Source: Tridacna crocea
Taxonomy: Eukaryota > Mollusca > Bivalvia > Cardiida > Cardiidae
DNA length: 64,000 bases
Reading direction: 5' to 3'
Assembly: GCA_943736015.1 (NCBI GenBank)
Contig: OX031068.1
Span: forward strand, 27,970,296-28,034,295
Positions 21,637 through 31,207 of this stretch are shown here, in pieces (the stretch's first letter is position 1; every line of letters starts with the position of its first letter). Below the pieces are notes generated by a model that saw only the letters and a program-made list of their open reading frames with translations, made no database searches and was not told the origin of the DNA. A program made the position numbers and the translations under genes.

Positions 21637-21791
21637 TTTAAATGCCCTTAAAGAAAGAAGGCTCAATTTGGAAAGACTGACTCAATAGGAGAATAGCTGG
21701 TAACCAGCATTTTTCTCCTTTTCCCACATTGTTTTCAGAAGCCTTCTTTATCAGGGTCACTAAAAGTTGGAATTGTGTAGTAAAGGGTCAA
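21637..21791. mobile_element. TH MITE with two left-type flanks
   Basis: The hairpin is bordered by 'ccttaaagaaagaaggctc' on one side and 'gaagccttctttatcagggt' on the other. The left flank is thus present twice, inverted, and the right flank is missing. The 3' end is GTAAAGGGTCAA. Confidence 0.65.
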
Positions 21792-21891
21792 ACACATTAG
21801 ATTATGATGTAAGCAAGTGCTTTAAATGAAGAAAAGTTAAAATTTATTTCGTGTGGAAAAGAGCGAACTTTTAATGTCCAAACTTTAAACT

Positions 21892-22106
21892 CAGATTTTA
21901 CCAAGTGACAAAATTTTTGACTAGTCCAAAGCTTTTGCAGACAACAAAATAAATGTGACTTGGAAATGCAAATTGATTTGGGACGGTAGAAAACATTATG
22001 GGAAAAGGAGAGATGCTGGTTACCAGCATTTTCTACTTTTCCCAGAATGTTTTCAAAAGCAATCTTTCTCAGGGTGTTTAAAAGTTGGGATTGTGTGGTA
22101 AAATAA
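21892..22106 (-). mobile_element. TH MITE
   Basis: Both flanks present; terminal TTAA missing at both ends ('gattttaccaagtgac', 'gtggtaaaataaa'). Confidence 0.75.
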
Positions 22107-22298
22107 ATCTAGGTCGATGGATGAATGGAGGAGGAAAACACATATAATCAAAAGTTCCTGTATTGCCAAAATTCAATTATGACCAGCAAGTGGCATCATT
22201 GTTGTTAATTAGCAGCCTTGTGTTGAATTAGTTATTCTCTGCTTTATAATTAACAGTCAGCTCAGAGTCTCCATGATGGACAAGAAATGGAATGCCTT

Positions 22299-22525
22299 TT
22301 AACCCTTTGCCAAACAGCAAAATTTTAGACATATCCAAATTGAAAGCATTTGCAGACGACAATTTCAAAGTGGCTCAAATAGTGCAATTTTGCTTTGATA
22401 GGATAGAAAACTTTGTGGGAAAAGGAGAAAATGCTGGTTACCAGCACTTTCTCCTTTTCTCAATGTTTTCAAAAGGCTTCTTCCTCAGGGGCGTTAAAAG
22501 GTGTCATTGTGTGGTAAAGGGTTAA
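22299..22525 (-). mobile_element. TH MITE, complete ends
   Basis: TTAACCCTTTGCCAAACAG to GGTAAAGGGTTAA. Carries the 'acaatttcaaagtggctcaaatagtgcaa' type of arm, shared with 31371. Confidence 0.85.
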
Positions 22526-23202
22526 ATCTTTACTCTGCATGGTCACTCAGTGGTTAGCATAATTATCTGCATCTTCGCGAGCCAAGGTTACGATCACTAC
22601 ATGGATCTTACCTTGGCTGATTGAGCCCGATTTCGAGATTCTTTCGATGCGCTCTCTATTGGATGCTGGTTATTTAAGCCCCGTTTACATCATATTTCTG
22701 AAAGCCAATGAAATACCATTTTACAAACCGCTTACGAATACCCATGAAACGATAAGCAGACATCCACATGGGTTTCCATGTTTACCTTCTATTCGAAAGG
22801 TAGTGGCCTTGTTCTATTTTTATCAAAGATGAAATGCGATTTCATTTGTTGCAGTTAGAGCTGGCTGCATCCAATGAAAAACAGTATCGGTGGGAATATA
22901 AAAATCAAGCTTGATCCTCTAAGGGTAGAGTAACGTAGTGAATCGTCAGCCTTGGCTTGTGAAGATAAATTATCTGACTCGTCAACTTATGGTTGGGAGT
23001 TCATTACCCAGATGGAGTAAACTTTCTTTTACTGTTTTTTACCTCATACCTCTAATGCATGTGAGAAGAGCAGTAAGAGTCTTGGAATGGAAGTTGTGTC
23101 AGTACCGGTGTAACAAAACTAGAAATAAATGTGCATAAAATGACCACTGTGATAGTACCTTAGATGTTAAAATGGCGGTAAACTCCGATATAAACAGATT
23201 TT
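22526..23202. other. Mostly unrecognised; possible tRNA-like head
   Basis: 22545-22605 ('ggtcactcagtggttagcat' then 'aaggttacgatcac') resembles A and B boxes of a tRNA-derived SINE head. The remainder, including AGCCCCGTTTACATC near 22676, matches nothing else clearly. Confidence 0.35.
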
Positions 23203-23422
23203 TACCATTTACCAAACAGCCACATGTTTTAGCAACCCTGAGAAAGAAGCCTTTTGAAAAAATTGAGGAAAAAGGGGAAAATGCCGGTAACTAGCATTTT
23301 CTAATTTTTCCACAATGTTTTCTACCCTATGAAGTGGAAAATTAATGACTTTAATCACATTTAGTCTGTAGTTACTTTCAGTTCAAACCTGGCAAAAATT
23401 TGGTCGTTTGGTAAAGTGTTAA
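23203..23422 (+). mobile_element. TH MITE, old copy
   Basis: The left TTAA is replaced by 'tttttaccatttacc'. The stem has several mismatches ('ctaatttttcc'). Confidence 0.65.
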
Positions 23423-23842
23423 AAGAGCCAGCTAAGTTCATTTGTAACATACTGTACATACAGTGTTCTGTTTACCCCAACTCAGAAATAACCTTGTATT
23501 AGGAATGATCTACAATCCACTCACGTCGGCCATCAACACGCCTTAACAAGGCAAATATCGATACTTAGCTGGCAGTTTATCGCCCTGGTCAAGTTTTAGC
23601 CATCAAACTGACCTCTACGCTGATTGACCATATACTCATGTTTCCTTCACTCAAAGGGGGGGGGGGGGGAACTTGGGAAAACCTATAATTGCCAAGAAGC
23701 ACTAACGAAATGTCCACAGGCAAATGATCGGTCTTTAGAAATTGTTATCTTGATTGGATATCTTCATTCATTCTAACAGAGAGATTCTGAGATTCCGAAA
23801 GTGGTATCATCTGAAATATCATGACCTATGCATTCACTTTAT
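23423..23842. other. No feature; poly-G tract
   Basis: A run of at least ten G begins near 23658. Nothing else is recognised. Confidence 0.5.
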
Positions 23843-23955
23843 GACCAGTTTACCGAAAGAAAAAGCTGTGAACTCTACAAAATTAAAAGCATTTGCAGAC
23901 AACTAATTACATGCAGCTAAAATGAGGATTTCTATTTTTGATAAGCTTACTTACT

Positions 23956-24300
23956 GTTAACCCTCTACCATATAATTGCTTATTTGAAATACCAAGAGGA
24001 AGGAGGCTGTTTAACCCATTACCACACAATCCCTACTTTTGATGCCCCTGAGAAAGAATCCTTTAGAAAACATTGTGGGAAAAGGAGAAAATGCTGGTAG
24101 CCAGCATCTTCTCTTTTTCTCACAATGTTTTCTACTCTTCACAGAACAAATTTCAAATTTTAAGTCACTTTTATTTTGTCATCTGCAGATGCTTTTGATT
24201 TGGACAAGCCGAAAATATTGTTTGGTATTGAGTTAAAACATAGTGAGCTAGAGCAGGAGAAAAAGTTGGTACCCACTATGTTTTTTACTATTTCAAAGAC
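23956..24300 (+). mobile_element. Old TH MITE hosting a nested TH
   Basis: The left part 'ttaaccctctaccatataat' to 'aaggaggctgt' and the right part 'aacatagtgagctagagcagg' flank the nested copy. The break lies between the 'gaagcc' segment and the hairpin. Confidence 0.5.
24011..24236 (+). mobile_element. TH MITE, complete, nested
   Basis: TTAACCCATTACCACAC to GGTATTGAGTTAA. The tip differs on one arm only ('ggtagccagcatctt'). Confidence 0.85.
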
Positions 24301-24327
24301 TATTCCCATCATTCAACAGTTCACTAC

Positions 24328-24845
24328 TTAACCCTTTACCACACAGTCATTACTTTCGGCCACCCTGAGATAGAAGCCTTTTGAAAACATTGTGGGAAAA
24401 ATGAGAAAATGCAGGTAACCAGCATTTTTACCTTTTCCCACATTGTTTTGTACCCTGCTGGAAACAAATTTCAATTTTTGAGTTACATTTATTTTGATGT
24501 CTGCAAGCAGGAGCATAGCTACCTGAACGCAAAAATGCAGTTGCGTACACTTTGTCTAACAAAGAGAAAGAGAAGAAAGACCATTTTGCCAAAGAAAAAA
24601 GAAACAAAAAGAAAGGTCATCAGAGGCCGCCAATCAACTTCTGCAATTCAAGCCCCTCCCCACCGACCATCCTTGGAAATCCACTTTTCCCCTCCCGCTG
24701 TCTCGGTACCTCTCGCCTCGGATAATACCCTAATAGGCTAATACCTCTCATTACATTTGTGTACACTTTATTTTAGGCTAGCTATGCCCCTGGCAAGTGC
24801 TTCCATTTTGGACCAGTCAAAAGTTTTGTCGTTTGGTAGAGTTAA
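24328..24845 (+). mobile_element. TH MITE hosting a hAT-like element
   Basis: TTAACCCTTTACCACACAG to GTTTGGTAGAGTTAA; interrupted in 'ctgcaag|tgcttcc', where GCAAG is duplicated. Confidence 0.8.
24508..24792. mobile_element. 285 bp element, hAT-like ends, 5-bp duplication
   Basis: The left end is CAGGAGCATAGCTA and the right end TAGCTATGCCCCTG, 13 of 14 complementary. GCAAG is directly repeated at 24503-24507 and 24793-24797. The interior is A-rich then C-rich and encodes nothing credible. CAGGGGCATAGC-type ends are common in hAT elements, whose usual duplication is 8 bp; 5 bp is less usual. Confidence 0.75.
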
Positions 24846-24846
24846 A

Positions 24847-25025
24847 CTTAACCCTGAGAAAAAAGCTTCTTCAAAAAATTGTGGGAAAAGGAGAAAACTG
24901 AAAAACCTGTTTTCTACCCTTTCGCAGACAAATTTGTGAATTAACCTGAATACTCATTTATTCATCTGCAAATGCTTTTAATTTTGACCAGTCTAAAATA
25001 ATGTGATTTGATAGCTAGAGGCTCA
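24847..25025 (+). mobile_element. TH MITE, shortened
   Basis: Starts at 'cttaaccctgagaaaaaagc', lacking the first ~30 bp. The hairpin tip is deleted ('gagaaaactgaaaaacctg'). Confidence 0.6.
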
Positions 25026-25251
25026 ACTCTTTACCACACAATCCTGACTTTTAACGACCCTGAGAAAGAAGTCTTTTGAAAACATTCTGGGAAAAGGAGA
25101 AAATGCTGGTAATCAGCATTTTCTCCTTTTCCCACAATTTTTTCTACCCTTCACAAAACAAATTTCAAATTTTCAGTTACTTTTATTTTGTTGTCTGCAA
25201 ATGCTTTCCATTTAGACAAGCCTAAAGTATTGTCGTGTGGTAATGAGTTAA
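25023..25251 (+). mobile_element. TH MITE, complete
   Basis: Left CTTTACC paired with right GGTAATG, so the terminal repeats are not of the same type here. Confidence 0.85.
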
Positions 25252-25516
25252 GTCACATTTTATTCTGTAGTTTTCTTCTTCTTTTGCTACAGTGTTTACA
25301 AAAGTGTGTCAAATTTTGGAAGATGATGAAGCATAAACATATCTGCAGGTGTTAATGTGTTATATATTTAATGAGAGGGTTAATTACAGGCCTAATTATG
25401 AAGATTGCCATGGCAACAGATTTGAAGTAATGGACAGATCAGAAATTGTTTTCTTCTGAGAATTAGAAAATGAGGTTTTACAACTCACTGTGTGACTTTG
25501 GGTTATATTTAGTTAA

Positions 25517-25745
25517 TTAACTCATTACCAAACGACAATATTTTAGGCTTGACCAAATTGAAAGCACTTGCAGACGACAAAATGAAAGTGACTGAAAATT
25601 TGAAATTTGTTATGGAAATGGTAGAAAACATTGTGGGAAAAGGAGAAAATGCTGGTTACCAGCATTTTCTCCTTTTCCCACAGTGTTTTCTAAAGGCTTC
25701 TTTCTAAGGGTGGTCAAAAGTAGGGATTGTGTGGTAATGGGTTAA
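25517..25745 (-). mobile_element. TH MITE, half-changed stem
   Basis: The left base is CATTGTGGG and the right base CCCACAGTG. One arm carries the change seen on both arms at 28190, leaving a G-T pair. The 265 bp before it hold only a 'gttttcttcttcttttgct' remnant. Confidence 0.85.
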
Positions 25746-25887
25746 ACTGTAATCACATAGTCTAGAGTTCAGCTCCATAGACCCTGATAGAAAAGATTTA
25801 ACAAACCGTACGAAACCTTCTTCTGTGAGTTATTAGTAGCATAATTAATACCATCGACAGCACTAAAACTTTTGTGGACAGTTTTGA

Positions 25888-25962
25888 TTAAGATCAGACT
25901 GCAGTCACTGCACATAATGTGCAGTCTAATCTCTGATCTACACTGTTCACTGCAATGATCAG
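25888..25962. mobile_element. G fold-back element
   Basis: 'gatcagactgcagtcactgc' faces 'gcagtctaatctctgatct'. Confidence 0.45.
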
Positions 25963-26017
25963 ATAATGAGATAATGATCAGATATTATTTCATGCTTTCC
26001 GGTAAGACATTATCGAG

Positions 26018-26450
26018 AAAAAGCAGTAAAAATATTTTTTGATCTTACATTGGTACCACCAGTGAAAATACCGATTTCCATGTTCTTGTTGCCTAGGTTA
26101 ATTGCGTGTGCCTCACAACCAGTTGGGTCTGAACTATGACGTCATTTACCTTACATTTCTCGCACTTGACATAATATTGTAATGCTTTGCTTTGTGGGAG
26201 GGTTACACCATGGGGAATAAAGGAAAAGAATTGTAATGGACTTTGATACAGCTCCTCCCAGAAAGGGTTAAAAGCATGAAATAAATAGAATACACATTTG
26301 TTTTTTTTTTTCAGTGAAAGATCGAAATTTATTTCATCTCGTGAACACCAGCGGTAATATTTTCACTTGTGGCTGCACCACTTGTGAAAATATTACTGAT
26401 GATGTCCATTCTATGAAATAAATTTCGATCTTTCACGGAAAAAAACAAAT
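26018..26450 (+). mobile_element. Element D, copy 1
   Basis: About 410 bp, with matching copies at 42228 and 53838. The internal inverted pair is GTGAAAGATCGAAATTTATT and AATAAATTTCGATCTTTCAC. It contains TGACGTCA, a cyclic-AMP-response-element octamer (about 26139). No ORF. Confidence 0.7.
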
Positions 26451-26652
26451 ATCGTCTGTCTCATGATCTTGTAGAGAAAATGTAATGTAAGCCTTTGAGA
26501 AAACACTAATTATACAGTAATGAAAGAATTTAAAATATTAATTTAATTTTATGATAAAATTGTCGATTTGGACAAACCCAAAATTTTGTTAATGGTAATG
26601 AGTTAATCATCTCCCAGTGAAACTGCATTACATTTATAGCCATTGAAAAAGG

Positions 26653-27305
26653 TGTTAAAATGGCAGAGACAAACACCTCAAGTCAGAAGAGAATTGGAGA
26701 GCTCATTATTTTTGCCTCATTATTAAATTAGACAGTGATTACTCCTTCTGTCACAATATTTTTTTCCTGAAGTCTTCAACTGCTGGGGATCCAGAGGTGT
26801 GTGAGTTAATAATCTTTTACCGAACAATCCCGACATTTACCAACCCTAGGAAAGATGCCTTTTGAAAACATCGTGGGAAAAATAGAAAATTCTGGTGACC
26901 AGAATTTTGTCCTTTCCCAGATTTTTTTTTTAACCCTTCCTAAAGCTATTTCAGTTTTTCAGTTACTTTTTTCCTTGTCTGTAAATGCTGTCAATTTGGA
27001 CCAGTTTACAATTTTATCATTTGGTGAAGAGTTGAGAATGGCAGAAGCAAACACCACAGAGCAGAGCAGAGGAAGAATTCATCAGATTTGTTGTCGTTAT
27101 TCTATAAGACAGTGATTAGTCCTTCTCTTACAATGTTTTTTCAAAAGCTGTAGAGGATACTGAATTGAAGCTTGTGGGTTATAAAGAATAAATGAAAAAT
27201 TCATCAGATTGTTGTCTTAAATTATTCTATAAGACATTGATAAGTCCTTCTCTTACAATGTTTTTTCGAAAGCTGTAGAGGATACTGAATTGAAGCTTGT
27301 GAGTT
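26653..27305 (+). repeat. Tandemly duplicated ~145 bp host unit
   Basis: Units starting 'aatggcag(a)agcaaacacc' recur at 26653, 27037 and, decayed, 27878. The stretch 'ttctataagaca(g)tgat...gaagcttgtg(g/a)gtta' occurs back to back at 27097-27181 and 27229-27307. A TH copy sits at the unit border each time. Confidence 0.6.
26806..27034 (+). mobile_element. TH MITE
   Basis: The tip is ATTCTGGTGACCAGAAT: a C-to-A/T-to-A style change present on both arms relative to the usual ATGCTGG...CCAGCAT. Confidence 0.75.
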
Positions 27306-27537
27306 ATAAACCCTTTACCACACAATCCCTGGTTTTAATGGCATTTTGGAAGAAGGAGTCTAAACATTTTTGGGAAAAGGAGAAATTCATGCAGGTACCC
27401 AGCACTTTCTCCTTTTTCCGAAATGTTTTATTCCCTTTCAGTGAGAAGTTTCAATGTTTGAGCCAGAGTTAATTAATTTGCTGTCTGAAAATACAACTTG
27501 CTCAAGTCTTTTACTGTTGTCTTTTGGTAAAGAGTAA
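27306..27537 (+). mobile_element. TH MITE
   Basis: TTAA is absent at the left ('gttataaaccctttacc'). The hairpin tip is enlarged with 'ttcatgcaggtaccc'. Confidence 0.65.
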
Positions 27538-27572
27538 AAAACAAAATAGAGAATTCACCACCTTTGTCACTA

Positions 27573-27788
27573 AAACTCCTTACCAAACAACAAAATTTTA
27601 GACTGGTCCAAATGGAAAGCACTTGCAGACAACAAAATAAATGTAACTACAAAGATGAAATTTGTTTCCAGCAAGGTAGAAAACATTGTGGGAAAAGGAG
27701 AAAATGCATTTTCTCCTATCCCCACAATGCTTTCAAAAGACTCCTGTCTTAGGGTCGTAAAAACAATGGATTGTTTGTAAAGGGTTAA
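27573..27788 (-). mobile_element. TH MITE, short hairpin
   Basis: The tip turns at AAATGCATTTT: nine bases of each upper arm are missing symmetrically. Confidence 0.8.
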
Positions 27789-28134
27789 ATTAGACATGGA
27801 TGTACTCCTTCTCTCACAGTGTTTGTTCTGAAGCTGCTGTAAGGGATACAAAATTGAGGCTTGAGTCTGAGTTACTAAGAATGGCAGGAAGCAAACATCA
27901 CAGATAAGAACAGATGGAGAAATCATCAGTTTTGTGTTCTTTATTCTATTAGACAGTGATGAGTCACAATCATTCTCAAATCCCTGAGCTATACACTAAG
28001 ATTTGATCAATGATTTTATGGAGTTTGACAACATCAGCAGTTGTGCTTCTGTTAATTATCAAGATGGTCAGTGCACCTTTCCCATGTCTTCCTGGCATAT
28101 CTTACTGTTTTCTCTATTGCTTCATTTTAATCAT

Positions 28135-28363
28135 TTAACCCATTACCACACAATCCCTACTTTTGACGCCCCTGAGAAAGAAGCCTTTTGAAAACACTGT
28201 GGGAAAAGGAGAAAATGCTGGTAACCAGCATTTTCTCCTTTTCCCACAGTGTTTTCTACCCTTCCCAGAACAAATTTCAATTTTTCAGTCACCTTTATTT
28301 TGTCATCTGCAAATGCTTTCAATTTGGACCGGTCTAAAATTTTCTCGTGTGGTAAAGAGTTAA
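28135..28363 (+). mobile_element. TH MITE, perfect hairpin with paired change
   Basis: The stem 28190-28256 is two perfectly complementary 33-nt arms around a single A. Its base reads CACTG/CAGTG where most copies have CATTG/CAATG, so both arms carry the change. Confidence 0.9.
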
Positions 28364-28403
28364 TGGCCTTTTGTCCTTCCTTTTGTTTTGGGGTATCAAT
28401 TTT

Positions 28404-28744
28404 ATTAACCCTTATCACTTAATCCACTCTTTTAACCCTTTACCAAACAACAAAATTTTAGGCTGGTCCAAATTTTCATCTTTTCCCACCATGTTTTCAA
28501 TTTTAAGGCCCCATACATGGTTCATAAAAACCAGGGATGGTTTGGTAAAGGGTTAATAACCCTGAGAAAGAAAACTTTTGAAAATGTGTTGGAAGACGGA
28601 GAAAATGATAGTAACCAGCATTTTCTCCTTTTCTCACAATGTTTTCTAACTTTCTCAAAACAATGTAATATTCTTTTTTGTTGTTATCTGTGAGTGCTTT
28701 TAATTTGGACAGTTCTAAAACTTTGTTCTTTTGTAAAGCGTTGA
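28404..28744 (+). mobile_element. TH MITE hosting a nested TH at internal TTAA
   Basis: Left part 'attaacccttatcacttaat' to 'cactcttTTAA'; right part 'TTAAtaaccctgagaaag' onward. Removing the insert with one TTAA restores the normal left flank exactly. Confidence 0.8.
28432..28556 (-). mobile_element. TH MITE, internally deleted, nested
   Basis: 125 bp with TTAACCC/GGGTTAA ends. The left hairpin arm and the adjoining flank are deleted. Confidence 0.85.
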
Positions 28745-28818
28745 AATTATATAACCAAGGGATGTATCTGCATTTCACACACAGAAGTGTTATTCCTGTA
28801 TTTAGAGGTCTGTAGGAA

Positions 28819-29053
28819 TTAATCCTTTACCACACAATCACGTAATTTTACCATGTTAGCAATCTTTGATAAGAGTACCTTTGAAAACATCATTTGAAAA
28901 AAATGAGAAAAATAATACAGTAACGACCAGCATTTCCTCCTTTTCCCAGAGTTTTCCTCCCTGTGAGAGAAACTGTATCATTTTAGCTACATTTTTTTTT
29001 AATAATGTCTCACTTTGGATCAGTCTGAGCTTCTTTGTTTGGTAAAGAGTTAA
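28819..29053 (+). mobile_element. TH MITE, old
   Basis: Ends intact (TTAATCCTTTACCACAC, GGTAAAGAGTTAA); the stem is broken by small insertions. Confidence 0.7.
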
Positions 29054-29586
29054 TGACTAAGCTGATCTGGATGGAAGCTTAAATCTCCATTTAGAAAATC
29101 AAGCAACTTTTCTCCTGTTTTTGGCAGTGTTCTTTTCAGTTCGTCTGCTGACTTGAGTCTTTTCTTTTGTGTGAGAGAATTCCTTTGTATTGAATTCCTT
29201 ATTCATTTTGATAGATCACAGGCGGAAGGGGAGTGAGAAATGAAATTTCAAGGAAATTGAAATGGAATTGGGAGTCTTTTTGTAAGGCCTGTAATTATTT
29301 TTTTCTCTCTCCTTCCATCCTTACAATTTAGAGGTAATGAGAACGAAATTGAATCAACCTTTTTTTGACCATCAGATTGAGACAGATTGTTGTCACTTCC
29401 TGTCTCTCATTTCAATTTTAGTTTCTTGAATCATTGACATTGACATGGAGATCCAGAAGTGTCAATTGAAGGACCATGTTGGTCAGGTTTTGTTTCCCTT
29501 AATGTTTTCTATGCTATGCATAAATAAAATTTTTACCCAAAAAATGACTCAAGATTTTATAATACACATGAGGTTGCCTTGCGGTT

Positions 29587-30187
29587 TGTTGGTTCATGGT
29601 AGTTACGGTCCGATCAAGAAAAACGCAAAAGTTTAACAGAGTATAGAATAAATCACCAAACAATTTCCTAAATTCATCTAGTTAGTGTCATAGACAATAT
29701 GATGTGGTTTCATCGAAACATTCAAAAGAAAATCAACCTTGACCTTCCCCACTGTCCCGGTGCCATTCTGAAATTCAATTGCATACTTCAATGGTTTTTA
29801 TAAAAAAAAATATGAATACAGCTTGATATATTTGGCGCGAATTTGCAGTCACATGATCAGAAAATATCGCAACATGACCCAGCAGATGATTTAAATATGG
29901 TCGTCATGCACGTTTTGGAGCAAAACTGCTTGAAATGAAGAATTTTAGAGTATGGGGTACACAGTGTTAAGCATGTAGATCTAGGTGCCGATGACACTGT
30001 TTTCACTTCCAGTAAATTTTTCTTCCATTCTAATCTTTTATTTTGAAAAATGAAGTTGGTTGAGGTACAGAAATGTTTAATTCAAGGTATTTACAATCAA
30101 AATAGAGACAGACAAGCAGGGCGCCGATTTTTGTTATGTATGGAAAAATACTGATTAGCTAAAAGCAATATGTACCATGAACCAACA
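29587..30187. mobile_element. ~600 bp element with 15-bp terminal repeats
   Basis: TGTTGGTTCATGGTA at 29587-29601 and its exact complement TACCATGAACCAACA at 30173-30187. No duplication of flanks and no long ORF. It is the only repeat-like feature between 29054 and 30509; the rest of that stretch looks unique. Confidence 0.5.
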
Positions 30188-30509
30188 TGTCATGGCCATA
30201 ATACTATGTTTGAACAATCACTACTGGCTGGGAAAAAAAAAAATTATTTGAATACGTACCAATAAAATGGCAGAAGTTTATTTACAACTGTATATTACTG
30301 CTTCTGTACAGTTTATGATTTCTGTCAGTTATATATATATAAATGGTTCTAGAATTAAATCCATATAGACAGATTATTATTTTAACTATCTAGACTGTGT
30401 TATGAGATACTGGAGATATTTTCTCGATGGGTAGTAATTTGTCGAACTTTTTTGCCGAACTATTCTACTTTAAACTGGAATCTATCGCTATTGGTAGAAC
30501 TTTGAGGGT

Positions 30510-30722
30510 TTAACTCTATAACAAACAATAATGATGTTCAATGAACACCTGGAACAAGGATTTTTATAACATTGTGGGGAAAAGGAGAAAATGATGGTAA
30601 CCAAAAATACTTCCTAGCCTATCAAAGACAAATGCCTAAATCTAGGGCATGTGCAGCTTGTCAATTGCAAAATGCTTTTGCTTTGGACTGGTCTAAGATT
30701 TAATTGTTTGGTAAATACTTAA
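30510..30722 (+). mobile_element. TH MITE, one hairpin arm lost
   Basis: 'gtggggaaaaggagaaaatg' is present, the right arm is replaced by 'ccaaaaatacttcc'. The last TTAA starts another left-end fragment running to about 30790. Confidence 0.7.
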
Positions 30723-30858
30723 CTCTTTGCCAATTTAACAAGCCCGACTTTTAATGACCCAAAGAAAGAAGCCCTTTGAAAACATTCATCCATCTTAGAA
30801 CCGTGTACCTGATGACATTATTTTCAAATTGTCTAAATTGAAAATCATTAAATTTTGC

Positions 30859-31020
30859 CATCCCTTCCACCATCCTGACATCCATCCCACCATCCTGACA
30901 TCCATCCCACCATCCCACTATCCATCCATCCATCCATCCATCCATCCATCCATCCATCCCATCCCATCCCATCCTTCCATCCATCCATCCATCCATCCAT
31001 CCATCCATCTATCCATCCAT
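30859..31020 (+). repeat. (ATCC)n microsatellite
   Basis: Mostly CATC/CATCC tetranucleotides, including two long uninterrupted ATCC runs. It ends ~30 bp before the presumed FERM 5' exon. Confidence 0.9.
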
Positions 31021-31051
31021 GCTGAAGCCAATTTCCTTTCTCTATTTTTAG

Positions 31052-31207
31052 ATATCATGTGACCTGAGGTGGTTAACACTATGCTAGAGTGGCTGAGATA
31101 GTCAAGACTGAGGTTTCCTGACAGGAACAGAGATGGACAGAAAAGGGAAGCATGTCACGCTGCGGGTACTGTTTCTGGACGGCAACATTCGGGCATTTCC
31201 CATACAT
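31052..31207 (+). CDS. FERM gene exon 1 (5' UTR plus residues 1-25)
   Basis: Coding part 31133-31207 begins [17 protein letters not shown] and ends in phase 0 at CAT|gtaagt, a strong donor. A pyrimidine-rich acceptor, ttctctatttttag, ends at 31051. The ~80 bp of UTR may therefore start there and be preceded by further non-coding exons, but this edge is a guess. Confidence 0.8.

Noticed and set aside
1-31051. Upstream coding exons of the FERM gene or another gene
   Set aside because: I found no stretch with acceptor, donor and recognisable protein similarity. Non-coding 5' exons cannot be excluded.
30751-31062. Met-Asp-Gly-Trp or Ile-His-Pro-Ser repeat proteins
   Set aside because: They are frames across the (ATCC)n microsatellite.
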